This document shows positions 1 through 11,010 of a DNA stretch of 64,000 nt, in pieces (the stretch's first letter is position 1; the number at the start of each line of letters is the position of its first letter). The notes beneath the pieces are model-generated. The model was given only the letters and a program-made list of their open reading frames with translations. It made no database searches and had not been told where the DNA came from. The position numbers were made by a program, and so were the translations under genes. Location: positions 186,001 through 250,000 of the forward strand of contig JAAOOA010000344.1 in assembly GCA_012861695.1 (NCBI GenBank), read 5' to 3'. Source of the stretch: Trematomus loennbergii. Taxonomy: Eukaryota > Chordata > Actinopteri > Perciformes > Nototheniidae.

Positions 1-884
1 GCAGCCCCTTCAGCAACCCCTTCCCGCGTCCATTCGCGATGTCTCGCTGTCTCGCTGTCTCGCAGACCCACGCAGCAAGCAGGAAATGAAGCCAGCTCAC
101 ACTGTCCGCTCCTCACAGCAGCGAGCCGCGCATCGTCCCGCCAACACCGCACCCAGACCCCACGCAGCATTCTCATCTGTTTGTCATTACTGGTGTATTT
201 CCTGGTTGCTAACAAACGCCATTGTAACACATAAACACTGATGTTCCGCTGTAACGGTGGTGATCTCATCAGAACAGAGTGGGCGAGCTGACCAATCAGA
301 GCACAGTGGGCTCATAGGGAGGGGGGGGCAGGAGCTCCAACAAGCCATGTAGGACAGAGAGTGAATACACATACTATACAGAGATGCTGTATGAGAAACC
401 ATGTGAGTTTGGAACATTGCACAATGTCAATCTATTCTAGTAGACCTCAACAATGTAATTATGATCAGTAGAAATGGCCATGACATGGGACCATTAAAAT
501 ACAATACATAGATGGTTAATTCATTACATGGACCTAAAAGTAGAACCACACCACTATGAGGGTTTTTATATGAAGACATTTAGCGGATTATAGAAAAGTT
601 ATTTAATAACTTTGAATGGAATGTGGAATAATAATGGAAATAATTTACATCTTACAATATCAAGATATATTATACACATATTTCCATACCTTTTCATGAC
701 TTCTAGAGGGCATTTTTAATTTCCATTTAATTGCAATATAGCTAAAGAAAAGTGATTAATGTGTACACTGAATACACATTAAATAAACTGACATTGTAAT
801 ATTGTAATATTCATTATGAAAAGTCACAGCAGTAATTACAGATACAAATCAACCAAAATATATATATATGTAAGATTTAAATGC
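1..884. other. No gene recognised
   Basis: The first 200 bases are GC-rich with short CTCGCTGT-type reiterations. The rest is AT-rich with scattered short repeats. The only open frame is a short one with no recognisable domain. Nothing else is supported here. Confidence 0.5.
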
Positions 885-1310
885 ACCGATCTGGTGGTAC
901 TTTAAGTACAATTAGGAAAAAGTACTTAGAGTGTAAGGAGTAAAAGTACTTATTGCATAACAAATATTTGAAAGCAAAAGCAGCAAATCCTCACATTTGA
1001 CAAGCTCTCACTGTGAAATATTTTGGAATAAAAAAGCAAAGATTCCTGCCAAATAATTTTCTGTTAACCCTCTAAGGTTTTAGTTACTTATCTATAATGT
1101 TGGATGGTTTAAACTCTACCACATTATCATATTTTAAAAGTTTTTCTTAAGTGTTGTGTGTCAAAATCTGAATGTATAAAGCAACTACAAAATAAATCAT
1201 TAAAATACATGTAGTGGAGTAAAAAGTACAGAATTTGCGTAGAGAATTTGCGTAGAGTAAAGTAGTATAAAATGAAAATACTCAGGTAAAGTACAGGTAC
1301 CTCAAACGCG
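885..1310. mobile_element. hAT-type MITE remnant (ACTTGAGTAAAAGTA family)
   Basis: The segment shows the AGTAAAAGTACTT and GTGGAGTAAAAAGTAC strings typical of a very common fish hAT MITE. Better copies lie at 45357-45952 and 19064-19572. Both outer ends are eroded and no target duplication is visible. The inner part is diverged, and it has no coding content. Confidence 0.55.
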
Positions 1311-1709
1311 AACTTGGATATGTCCAGCCCCTAAATTGGACTACATAGTGAGTACAACTTGTTTCTACACTTAAAAAAAAGATGAATCCCCTGATTATTA
1401 GCACTTTAGATCTGTGTCAAAAACGCCTGTTGCTTGTGTGTGAATGTTAGGAACCTCTCACGTCTTATTCTGAAGTTGTTGGGATGGCTGTCAAGTTGTA
1501 TAAACTGATAATAAGAATACTAAGTTCCTCTTTAATCTGAAATGTGTATTTAGGACTGTGAGCAGGTCCTCTGCAGGAAGCTAACTGCTCTCTCAGGGTT
1601 TGGGAAGTTTGTTTCTCTGCAGAGTTTAAACTTCTTGGATTGTTGACAGAATGAGGTCAGACAACTGAAATGACTATAAATATTTCATATAGTGTATTCT
1701 GAGGTTAAC

Positions 1710-1976
1710 ATGATTCAATATGGACTTTCAGTTGAGTTTGTAGAATGTATTAAAAAGCTGAAGAGGGATTTGTTTTCAGCAAAGATACAAGTCAGAAAAG
1801 TGAATGAAGATCAAATACTCTGCATACGGTTCATTCAGTATTATGAGGATTACACTGCTACATGTTTGACTCTTTCTAGCAGATTGGGCTTGACAGATTT
1901 GTCTGTGCACTTCAAAACCCCTACTCATTACAAAGTCATTTTTGTCAACAAAGAATGTCTTGACCTAAAAGAGTGA
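1710..1976 (+). CDS. Unassigned ORF, possible terminal exon
   Basis: An open frame of 88 codons runs from ATG 1710 to TGA 1976; it is open for a few more codons upstream. A TTTCATATAG sequence just upstream (1683-1692) could serve as a splice acceptor, and an AATAAA signal lies about 80 bases after the stop. The predicted peptide is mixed polar and hydrophobic with several Lys and Cys residues. I recognise no domain, signal peptide or membrane segment. It could be the last exon of a host gene, a processed fragment or chance. It is one of few ORFs here not explained by a repeat. Confidence 0.2.
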   Translation: MIQYGLSVEFVECIKKLKRDLFSAKIQVRKVNEDQILCIRFIQYYEDYTATCLTLSSRLGLTDLSVHFKTPTHYKVIFVNKECLDLKE

Positions 1977-2305
1977 AAAGATATTTAAACCTGTTTCCAG
2001 CCAGTTAACTGTTTGTGTTTTGGATTTTTTTTTATATTGCCGGTTGCTGAATAAGAATAAAGATCATTTTGAAACTGAAAAAAATAATTGAACATACAGA
2101 TTTGCATTTTAAGCATATTGACAAAGTTGTATTATTTATTTTTAACGAGGTAATACTTGGTGATAATGAGCTTCCTGTGTGTTCATCGAACTCATTAAGA
2201 ACACCTGACAGCAGTGATGCACAGCCTTGTGACCTTGATGTAGTTTGTTTATATCGTAATGTTCACTTCTTAGAGATGAACCTGCTGAACCTAATGTATA
2301 AATAT

Positions 2306-3175
2306 TAGGGCTGTCAAGTTAACGCGTTAATAACGCGTTAACGCAAAAAAAAATTAACGCCACTAATTATTTTAACGCGATTAACGCATATGTATTTTTT
2401 GTAATCGGCCGCCCCGTAGTTTCAGAGCGCATCGAGTTTAAAATACCATCTACGTGCTGATGCTGACAGCCCCGCTCCTGCCGCCCGCTTTCCATATGGC
2501 AGACCACACTTCCACGCTCACTGGCAGGCCCGGACTGGCCATCGGGAGGACCGGGAGGGTGTGTGTACGTGTGGCGCGACTCGCGCGAGCGAGGCACACC
2601 TTACGTGTTGTTGTTGTTGTTAGCATCTGGTGCTAGCTAGCTGCGCTAACGGATGTAAGGAGCTGTTTCAATGACATTTCGCCGACAACTGCGCCGAGCA
2701 CTTGACTTTATGCAGGTAGCCAGACAGTGGGACATTGTACGAAAAGTCAGCGCACTCAGCACGGATAGTACGCGCTACATGATTGCAGCGTCCAGGCAGC
2801 ACACGTTCGAGCATATATGCCTTGAGCGGCACATAGCTCCAATGTATGAGGTGTGAACACACACACACACACACACAGTATTATTGTATGAGAGAGGTTC
2901 CAGGTTGAATTGAGGCGAATATTTGTAATGTTCAGAGGTTGTTGTGTTTAATATTCATGAGAATATTTGTCATTGTTCAAATGATAATAAACAAACATAT
3001 AAGCATATTTGTCCACTCATATGTTGATAAGAGTATTAAAAACTTGAAAAATATCCCTCTAAGGTACATTTAGAACAGATAAAAAATGTGCGATTAATTT
3101 GCGATTAATCGCGATTAACTATGGACAATCATGCGATTAATCGCGATTAAATATTTTAATCGACTGACAGCCCTA
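2306..3175. mobile_element. Complete hAT-family DNA transposon (870 bp, non-autonomous)
   Basis: The ends are TAGGGCTGTCA and TGACAGCCCTA. They are flanked by a perfect 8-bp duplication, ATAAATAT, at 2298-2305 and 3176-3183. An 8-bp duplication is the hallmark of hAT insertion. The subterminal parts consist of reiterated TTAACGCG (left) and GCGATTAATCGCG (right) units, probable transposase-binding sites. The centre is GC-rich, holds a relic of transposase coding sequence (2671-2856), and has an AC microsatellite at about 2857-2877. Confidence 0.9.
2671..2856 (+). pseudogene. hAT (ZBED-type) transposase fragment
   Basis: This 61-codon open frame lies inside the hAT element at 2306-3175. Residues from about 19 to 40 (WDIVRKVSALSTDSTRYMIA) resemble the catalytic-core segment of ZBED-type hAT transposases. 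There a Trp and a KV.A.TTDN..NM..A pattern precede a conserved Cys/His stretch. The acidic and Asn positions are degraded (TDS instead of TDN). Only a scrap of a protein that is normally 600 or more residues is left, so it cannot be active. The match is from family memory, and a translated search would settle it. Confidence 0.4.
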
Positions 3176-3183
3176 ATAAATAT

Positions 3184-3436
3184 ACAAAGCCATTTTCAGC
3201 AATACTGAAATCCAAATAGAGATCCCATAGCTTTTTGTTGAGGGACCCCTTGCAATGCTACCTTACCTGTTGGCATCATCACTGCACCCCTCTATAGCCT
3301 TATATTACAAGGTCATTGAAGTGATACAGTACAGTGCACTAAAAGCTGAATGTAGAGATACTTTTCCTCCATCCATTTTACTGAGCCTAGACCCGACGTT
3401 ACACATGCAGTCACTGAACGCAGCACTGACATGTCT
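3184..3436. other. Short spacer, no feature
   Basis: Unique-looking sequence between the hAT element and element A. A 75-codon open frame crosses it but has no recognisable motif and ends inside the repeat, so I do not call it a gene. Confidence 0.4.
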
Positions 3437-3951
3437 GCAGAGGCAACCCTGTCTCCTAAAAATTATGTTCCCACAGAACTAAACTGCATTCTCAATTATG
3501 TTTAGCTAGAAACGTATTTTCTCCCACGTTACGTTTGTTATGAACGTATCTTAAATACGGTTATTTTCTACATATCTTTGCCATTTATTGTCTTGCTTAT
3601 AATAATGATAATAGTCATTTATAAATATCATTTTAGAGCACACATTTGAAATCGACGATCGGGCTCGATATATGGTTAAAGTAGGCGAGGCTGTAATTTC
3701 AACACAGTCTCAAAGGCAATGTGAGCGTCCATTCCCATTGGATAACGGAGGATTTTACACCCGGAAGTAAGTATTCTCCTTACTGTCGATTGATTTTACA
3801 GTGATATCTGCACTCATCAACTCAAAAACACCAGATTATCCTTGTTAATTACACAACATTGATTGGTTTAAATTGTGTACAATACTTTTGTATTTTCCCC
3901 CTTCGATTCGGAGAAACAAATATTTTTTCGGAGTTTAGGATGGCAGAAGAC

Positions 3952-3970
3952 ACTACACTACCCAGAATCC
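3952..3970 (+). promoter_or_regulatory. ZNF143/THAP11-like motif in element A
   Basis: The string ACTACACTACCCAGAATCC closely resembles the ZNF143/THAP11 promoter motif (ACTACA..TCCCAGAATGC). It lies just after an ATG in the arm module shared with B. The same string recurs at 14775, 16682 (reverse) and 33805 (reverse). Binding is an inference from motif similarity alone. Confidence 0.4.
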
Positions 3971-5515
3971 TCAGCTATCGTTTGGGACTACACCATGTGC
4001 TTTGCTTGACAAATCCCGTGATTAGTCTTCAAGCTCTGTGATTGGATGTTGGAGTGGCAGTGCGCAAAGTTTACACCGAGCGTCAAACAGCAGTTTGAAA
4101 TGGAATGAAACCCATCGACGGCACACTATTCAAAACAGGAATCGAACGTGTCCTTTTTTTTTCATCAAATAACATTATTCATCAAAAATAACATTATTCA
4201 ACAAAATAATTCAATAACGTGCTTTAACCACTAGGCGGTGCACACAAGGTACACACAGCATACTAATAATAACTTTGTATTATTAGTGTAGGACACTTAT
4301 GTATGTATAACATCTGAAGATGTGTAGTTTTATTCATGTTTTTACATAATTTACAGGATATTGCTATATTATTTCTCATGTTTTACTTCTACACATTAAT
4401 ATCTGATTTGTAAAACATCACAGACAGAAAGGTATATCCGTCATTTAATGGTAAGCTATTGAAATTGTGATCCATAGATGTGTCTCCCATCACCCAAATC
4501 CCCTGACTATTCTCTCAACTCAGTATTTACATTCTTATATTCAAAGAAAATCAGTAATATCTTTAAAAACTACAAGTCCTTTTCTATCAGCTGTGCACCG
4601 TTATGGTGTAAATATAACCTATCTACCAATTGGATCAAATATAAAAGTCAGCCGAATTAGTATTGATACTGCAAGGAGACGTATTTTGTGAAAGAAATGT
4701 AAGATGTTGTTTAATTGTTGATATATTTATGATCCACGTCACGTATTCAGTTTCGGCGGCAGTTCTTCCTGTTTGTCCAGAAGTCTTCTCATCAGGGCTC
4801 TATAAATAAAGAACTACGGCAGATGTGTAATATTTAATGCAGCCGAACCGTGTATTACAATGCCGTTATGTGATGACTTCAAAGAGAAAAGCAAGAACAC
4901 TCGGAATAAAGTATTATTTTTTTTTAAATGTTTTCGGATTTCACATCGCATAAACACCACTATCCCAACGTGCATTGCGGCTAAAACATCCAATCAGCGA
5001 GCTGAGGATCTTTCCTACGTCTGTTTCCGGTATTGTTCCTGTAATGAGAGTTCACATTTATGCTACATTGAAGGGTGGAATTGACTACACATCTTCAGAA
5101 ACATAATTTGCTTCAGATATAACTCATAGCAATATTGTAACCATTAAGAAAAGCCAACTGCATTAAAAACCCAGTTAACAAACACTAGGTAAAGTATTTT
5201 TCCTTCAGTAATGAAGATGTAATTCCAATGTAGACACACCTGGGGTCGCTGTTCAGTCTGTTACGCTGAGCCATGCATTGTCTGGAACGTAAAAGGGACG
5301 AAGAAGACAAAGTGAAGTGACGTACTTCCGGTTCACATGAAAACATTCCCAGTTAAACAGCAAAAACAAATCGCTAAATAAAAAGATAAAACACTGGCAT
5401 GTAATTTACGTTAGAATAAATAGAATGGTTTTGAATAATAGATGAGAGTAAAATCTACGTCACTTTACAGCCCCGCCCACTTTTGGGGAAACCAACGCTG
5501 TCATTTGAACGGCGA

Positions 5516-5629
5516 TCAAGCCTGAAGCCACAGAGCTCTTCTGTTACTGTCCTTTCTTACAGAAACACGTAACTCTGGATTTGTTTTAATGTTTGAGGTG
5601 CAATAAACGACACAGCAGCTTTTTGGCAT
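5516..5629 (-). pseudogene. Broken THAP-domain exon in element A
   Basis: Read on the minus strand, this starts with the same MPKSCCVVYC sequence as the ORF in element C (20537-20662). It is then shifted by a deletion of about 17 bases near 5560 relative to C. The MITE at 5640 sits a few bases upstream of the ATG. THAP domains are C2CH zinc-binding DNA-binding domains found at the N-terminus of P-element transposases; only the first half is present here. Confidence 0.45.
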
Positions 5630-5639
5630 GATACAACTA

Positions 5640-6122
5640 CCGTAATTTTCGGACTATAAGGCGCACCTGAATATAAGCCGCAGCAGCTAAATTGAATGAT
5701 GTGTACATATATAAGCCGCCCTGGACTATAAGCCGCAGGTGTTTTAATGTTTAATGAGGGTTTGTGCATGAAAACTTCCTTTGCACAAACTGTCTCGCTC
5801 TCGTAATGTCTGTCTGCCTTGCTCTCGTTCTGTCTCTCGTACCACTCTCGGTTCCACTTTTACTTTTGCGCGCTACCTGTCTCACTCTTTTCCGGCCTCC
5901 AGCTTTTCCTGCTGGAGCCCGCCACTTAAAGGTGGGGGGCGCGGACCGGCCATAGAGCCCATAGAGTTAAAGGTGGTGGACTGTAACCTGTAAAATCCAT
6001 AGATTTAGGAGGTCCCCTAGTGGCCGTTAGCTGTAAAAATCCATAGATTAGCCGTACCGTTATATAAGCCGCAGGGTCGAAAAATGGGAAAAAAGTCGCG
6101 GCTTATAGTCCGAAAATTACGG
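5640..6122. mobile_element. TA-flanked MITE with CCGTAATTTTCGGACTATAA ends
   Basis: Perfect terminal inverted repeats CCGTAATTTTCGGACTATAA are flanked by TA on both sides (5638-5639, 6123-6124). The window holds the uninterrupted counterpart in element C at about 20525-20535, so the insertion point and the TA duplication are seen directly. Several internal ATAAGCCGC units repeat in both orientations. There is no coding sequence. TA duplication suggests a Tc1/mariner-like integrase, but the ends are not the usual CAGT, so I leave the superfamily open. Confidence 0.8.
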
Positions 6123-6365
6123 TATTATTTTCTGCCTCGCTCATGAGAGTAACAGCTGGCGAAATTACAGCCTCGCCTACTGATTTTAATTTAACATCAA
6201 GACAAGCAAGACAATAAATGGCAAAGATATGTAGAAAATAAACGTATTTGAGATACGTTCATAACAAACGTAACATGGGAGAAAAAATGTTTCTGGCTAA
6301 ACGTAATTGAGAATGCAGTTTAGTTCTGTGGGAACGTAATATTTAGGAGACAGGGTTGGCAGAGG

Positions 6366-8714
6366 GAACAGAGAGGCTGATCTGAATCTGGAGCAGGACC
6401 GCACCACCAACAAAGAAGAAGCAGCACATGGAGATGTAATCACACTGAGCTGATTCTGGGTGGTAGCTGTGTGCTGAGGGCATCATGCATATTCAGAGAG
6501 CTGTAGGCCAATCACACGCAGAGTGTTTGCTCTGGTGTCTGCAGGAGCCAGAACACACAGAGTTCCCTCACTGAGGAGAGGAGCACACACACATCTGCTC
6601 TGCACACACACCTGCTGCTGCGCACTGTGCATTCTGACTTATATGCTATATGTCAGGGAAAAAAAATGTATACCCCATGTTTAAGCTTTCAACAAGAACA
6701 TTTGATCAAGTGTTTAATGTAAATTAGGATCCAGGTTGGAGATTTCTTTTGTCAGTTGTCCATACTTCCACATTTCTCTCAAACTAACAATAGAACCTGC
6801 AATACCAGTTTTTTTACATTGCATTTAGCTGACGCTTTTGTTCAGAACAACAGGAACAGTGCTGACATTTTGACTTAAAACAAGCAAGACCCTTGTACGT
6901 GCTGGTGCATTAGTTCAACTCTTACTTATTTGTATTTATTTACATGTTTATGGCTAGGTACAAGTGCAACTGGTTGGTTTTACGAAGAGTTGTGTCCTAA
7001 AGTGAATGATCACTGGGGGAAGCATGTAGCAACACTACAGAGGAAGAACACCTTTTATACACTATATATTTTACATTTACAAACATAGCGGCACCTCCAT
7101 GCCTGAAAGAAAGGTCAATGTGAAAGTTCCCCCACTGGTTACAAAACAAGTCTGATTGTATAGAAGTCTATGAGACCCTACTTTTTACTCAGTAAACATT
7201 TTCCTAGTGAATCTCAACTGCTAATTTTGACTCTTTTTCAAAAAAGCACAAACAATGTTCATGTTTTGGATTATGGTCCCATTTAGACTAAACTAAATGG
7301 TAAAAGGAAAGCTGTAATAAGTGATAGGACTGAGAGTTACGAGGACGAAATATCTCATAGACATAAAAAGTCAAGAGCTTGTCTTTGAATATTTAATAAG
7401 CTTTTCTGCACAGAAAAGGATTCAAACACTACAGAGTCACATGTCACAGGAAGAGTCTGAAAGTCTGAATGAGTGTGTGTGTTTGGTGTATCTGGTTAAC
7501 TTGAAGCCGCTGAAACACCTGCGTCCTCGACCCGGTGCAAACCCCCCCCTCTCTGGTAATGCAGAGCCACACTGTGAGTGTAAATTGTTGCTGTGTTATA
7601 GGGGAAAGGATTCAGTACTTACCCAATCTCATGTAAAAGACACTTGAATAAGCAAAATACAACACAATGTACATTTCCATTCCCGTAAAACCCATCTAAT
7701 ATTAACATTTACAATAAAACATCTAGTCTAATAAGAAAAAAAACGACAAGTGTGTGGAAATACAATGAATGTCGAATAATGAACATTTGTACACAATAAT
7801 ATGTATTAATATAATGAAACCTGAAGGACTAACTTCACTGGTCAGCGTGTGTGCTTGTTTGTTAAATGTATGTATAAGATAATAATATAATTTCTTCACT
7901 AAGTATGGATGTATTTAAATGTGTTTGCCTATTTTATTAACTTTGTATTCATCGCAGCAGAGCAATGTGCCTCCTTGTACAGAATGTAGAGCCATTTAAT
8001 AACTTCTCTCTTAAAATACCAGTAAATCATTCCTTTGTACAAAGCTCTCACGGGAATAAGAGCAGGATGGACTCACATGCAGGAGACCAGTAAATCTAAC
8101 AGAAAATATCTCATATTAAGAAATCCAGGCTGAGCAAGGCAAACAGAACTTCACTACATGTTGCACGACATACAAAAATAAAACAGATAACTACGATCAT
8201 GACACGCTGAACAGCAGAGACCTTTCGCTGAGATTGGATGCTTAAAGTAATGTGTGTGCTAAATTGTTTTTGGGTGAGTCAAGGCTTCAGACTCATCTGT
8301 CGTCATGGTTGCATCATGAGCAGCAGGAACACACTCTGCTCTGGTGCTGTTCCCAGGCGTTCCAAAGGTTGGCGCCTCAGCTCCACTGTCAGGTTATGTA
8401 TTGTTACCCGTAGGTCCATTTGGTTGGCAGATAAAAAGACAAGGGATCTATCATGGCACACATTCTAAAAACAACACAGACAAACCTCTAATAAAAGTAG
8501 AACATCTAAAAACATTCAAAAACCACTAGTACAAACATGGGCATTCCAAGTTTATAAATAAATAGGCATCTGTGTGACACTGCTACGGCTCATTCCTTTG
8601 TGCGATAGCTGTCGGAATAAAGCAGTTTTTATACTGTATATACCTCCGGCCCGAAGGAAGAAGCTTAAACTCAGTGTGCAGAGGCAATGGTTTTGTCAAA
8701 GGTCAAATAGGACA
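6366..8714. other. Gene-free stretch with weak repeats
   Basis: No supported gene. Positions 6820-6990 contain TTGCATTTAGCTGACGCTTTT, a string I associate with a dispersed fish repeat. Positions 7004-7240 are one member of a dispersed pair with 9810-10100. A 108-codon frame at 7321-7647 is low in complexity around CCCCCCC and has no domain, so I treat it as chance. Confidence 0.45.
7004..7240 (+). repeat. Dispersed repeat, copy 1 of 2
   Basis: Starts GAATGATCACTGGGG and contains ACAAAACAAGTCTGATTG followed by TATAGAAGTCTATGAG. The same order of blocks recurs in the same orientation at 9810-10100 with point changes and indels. Neither copy has visible terminal repeats. It may be the inner part of a non-autonomous DNA element. 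Confidence 0.6.
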
Positions 8715-8722
8715 GTTTAGAC

Positions 8723-9677
8723 CTGGGGTCTCCAACCTTTTTGACCAAAAGAGCCATTTTGCCCCCTTTTCCACACATTATTTTTGTCTGGAGCCGCAAA
8801 ACATATTTGATAGCTTGATAGCTTATAAGGTTGTATATATCATACATCATAGTTACATCATAGACAAAAACTACAGTTTTTTTGCATTTATTATTTATTA
8901 CATTATATAAAACTATTAACCTCTAATAATAAACAAAGAACTCTTATAAGGAGAATTAAAAAAATACACAGGCCTACTTTAAAATAAATTAAACACAGCA
9001 CTTGGGGAGTCCACTGCACATTTGAAGAAAATAAATAAAAAAATGGGCCCACTTAAATAAATAAAACCTATAGCTGCACCCTGAAAATAGTTAGGTGATT
9101 GAATTATGATGAAGATCGTCAGCTGTCTTCCTCTTCCGTGTTGTTCCTCCAGTACGTAAAGGCTGCAGCACCTTTGACAACTTCTCTCCACATATCAGAA
9201 TCAGAAATCAGAATCAGAAACAGGTTTATTGCCAGGTAGGTTCGCACATACTAGGAATTTGACTTGATGTCATGGTGCATACATAAAATATAAAAAACAT
9301 ACCGGTAAACCAGCATCGTTTGCTTTGAAAGCATATAACTCTGTCGACGCAGAATTAAACCCTCTGTGTTACTCCGATACTTTTCTTTTCTTTGATTTAT
9401 CCATAGTTCGCTCATCGAGCCGAGGGTCAGGTTATTCACCTGCAAGAAAAGGCGCTGGCGCGGGCCGTAGCAGGATGTGACGCATATTTTAGTTGACATT
9501 TTTTTATGTGTCACAGTATCACCTCAAAATACAAGATACGAAACATTTTCAACCATGCAACAAAATATAAATATTTGTATTTTATTTCCTTCTTATTTTT
9601 GTCTAAGCTCAAGGGAGCCAGAGCAGAGGGCTTAAAGAGCCGCATGCGGCTCCGGAGCCGCAGGTTGCAGACCCCTG
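8723..9677. mobile_element. Complete hAT-family MITE (955 bp)
   Basis: Ends CTGGGGTCTCCAACC and ...GCAGACCCCTG are flanked by a perfect 8-bp duplication, GTTTAGAC (8715-8722 and 9678-9685). Near the right end are stacked GAGCCGCATGCGGCTCCGG units, common in hAT elements of fish and other vertebrates. A LINE 3' tail (9194-9290) is inserted inside. No transposase remnant could be identified. Confidence 0.9.
9194..9290 (-). mobile_element. LINE 3' tail (antisense)
   Basis: Repeated ATCAGAATCAGAA units are followed by CAGGTTTATTGCCAGGTAGG. Read on the minus strand this is a short 3' UTR ending in GATTCT repeats, typical of CR1/Rex1-group LINEs in fish. Only the tail was copied, consistent with strong 5' truncation. 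Confidence 0.55.
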
Positions 9678-9685
9678 GTTTAGAC

Positions 9686-10705
9686 AATACAAATGCTGGT
9701 CACCCCTTTAGCACACAGCTTCACAATTTGCTTCAGAGATTAGTTTTGAGTCAGTTGTCGCTCAACTAACAAGAGCACTGCTATTGGTTCCTGAAATACT
9801 AGTCGTTGTGAATGATCACTGGGGAAGCAAATGTAGAAACACAACAGAAGAAGAACACATGGTATATATGTTTTAGAAACACAGCAGAAGAAGCCCCATG
9901 CCTGAAAAAAAAGTACTTGTGAAAGTGACTCAGATTCTCTGTAATGTCTAGCATGGTGTTAACCCACTACAAAACAAGTCTGACTGTATAGAAGTCTATG
10001 AGAAATTGAGGTAATCTATAGTCTATTGTCTATTCATTAACTCAGTAAACATTTTCCTTACAAGTCTCAATTGCTAGTACTGAATCGTTTTCAATACAGC
10101 TAGATGTTAATTTAATAAATTAGGCTCCCATTTAGAGTAAAGCTCCACAATTGTTGGTTTCTTCAGGAGAATTATGGGACTCATTTCCAAACGGCAGCAG
10201 ATGACATCAGGGTGGATTCTTTCTTTAGGGCCGGACAAAGCTTTGAAGTGCTCCACATTGGCGTTTCCGTGATAAACATAATGCTGCATGCAGAAGAGGC
10301 CTTGTGCCTTTGAGTGTGTGACTGAATGCAAAAGTTTTATGCTAAGTGTCAATATGAGAGTGTGTGTGAATGTGAATGATTCATCTCTATTTCCAAAAAC
10401 ACTGCTGAATACATGATATGGCATTCAGAGCAGAGGAAGCTCTTATTACGACTTTCATCTTGTTTTAATTCGTTAAAGAAAAGGAGAAAGATCTACAAAC
10501 TGATTAGGTATTGTCAAGTGTCATGGAGAGCGCACAATAGATCATCATCCCAAAAATACTTATGCCGCACTCTGCAGGAAAACATGATTAAATAGGGAAA
10601 GGGTAGATAAGAGTATGTTACAGCAGAGAGGAAGATCAGCGAACTAAAGAAGAAGGAACATTTAGATAAGTTGGCAGCGACAGCGACGACTTTCAATATC
10701 TAAAT
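9686..10705. other. Gene-free stretch with second copy of dispersed repeat
   Basis: Positions 9810-10100 repeat the blocks of 7004-7240. A 105-codon minus-strand frame at 10107-10424 has no domain and its codon pattern looks random. Nothing else is supported. Confidence 0.4.
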
Positions 10706-10830
10706 AACAGAATCAGAATGTCTTTATTGGTCGTGGATCAGGGAAATGTAAATTGTTTCAGCAGGTAGAAAGTGTGGTAGAGCAATCACAGAGGTAGGAT
10801 TATATATTGCAGTTACTTACAGATTCTTGT
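10706..10830 (-). mobile_element. LINE 3' tail (antisense)
   Basis: CAGAATCAGAATGTCTTTATTGG marks the antisense end of a CR1/Rex1-type LINE 3' UTR. The coding region is absent. Confidence 0.45.
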
Positions 10831-10836
10831 TAAAAG

Positions 10837-11010
10837 TCCCCTATTATACTGTTTTTCATCAATATATTATAGGTCTCAGATATATACAAAACATGTCTCT
10901 GAAGTGTTTGCCCTGTTCCTAAAGTGCTGATTCTGGGTCTGTAGCTTTAAATGATAATGAGCTGCTGCTGGCCACGCCCCACATTTTTATTGGAGAATTA
11001 CCAACATCAG
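10837..11010 (+). repeat. Dispersed DNA-element fragment (AAAAGTCCCCTATTAT start)
   Basis: Begins AAAAGTCCCCTATTATACTG and runs through a GAGCTGCTGCTGGCCACGCCCC block. A related end (TTAAAGGGGACCTATCATGC) lies at about 50990, and a 40-bp scrap at 45540. I recognise it as a common fish repeat end, probably a DNA transposon, without further assignment. Confidence 0.5.

Larger units (their letters stand above)
3444..6358. mobile_element. P-element/THAP-like MITE, copy A
   Basis: The left end reads CAACCCTGTCTCC, and the right end is its inverted complement ending in GGGTTG. The flanks carry a perfect 7-bp duplication, GCAGAGG (3437-3443 and 6359-6365). The arms match over about 250 bp with small indels. 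From about 4100 to 6358 the element is the reverse complement of 20225-21890 in element C. Positions 3719-4055 instead match the arm of element B, so A is a mosaic. It contains a broken THAP exon (5516-5629, minus), and a younger MITE (5640-6122) interrupts it. Assignment to the P superfamily is inferred from the THAP ORF and the 7-8 bp duplications of its relatives. Confidence 0.75.

Noticed and set aside
4467..4691. ORF repeated at 21334-21522 (MCLPSPKSPDYSLN start)
   Set aside because: Same frame in A and C only because the elements share that block. No domain, and the two frames overlap other frames of similar length.
7321..7647. 108-codon plus-strand ORF
   Set aside because: No domain. 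It includes a C-run and begins with a non-ATG start, and its composition is like the surrounding non-coding sequence.
10107..10424. 105-codon minus-strand ORF
   Set aside because: No motif or splice context, partly overlaps a dispersed repeat; treated as chance.
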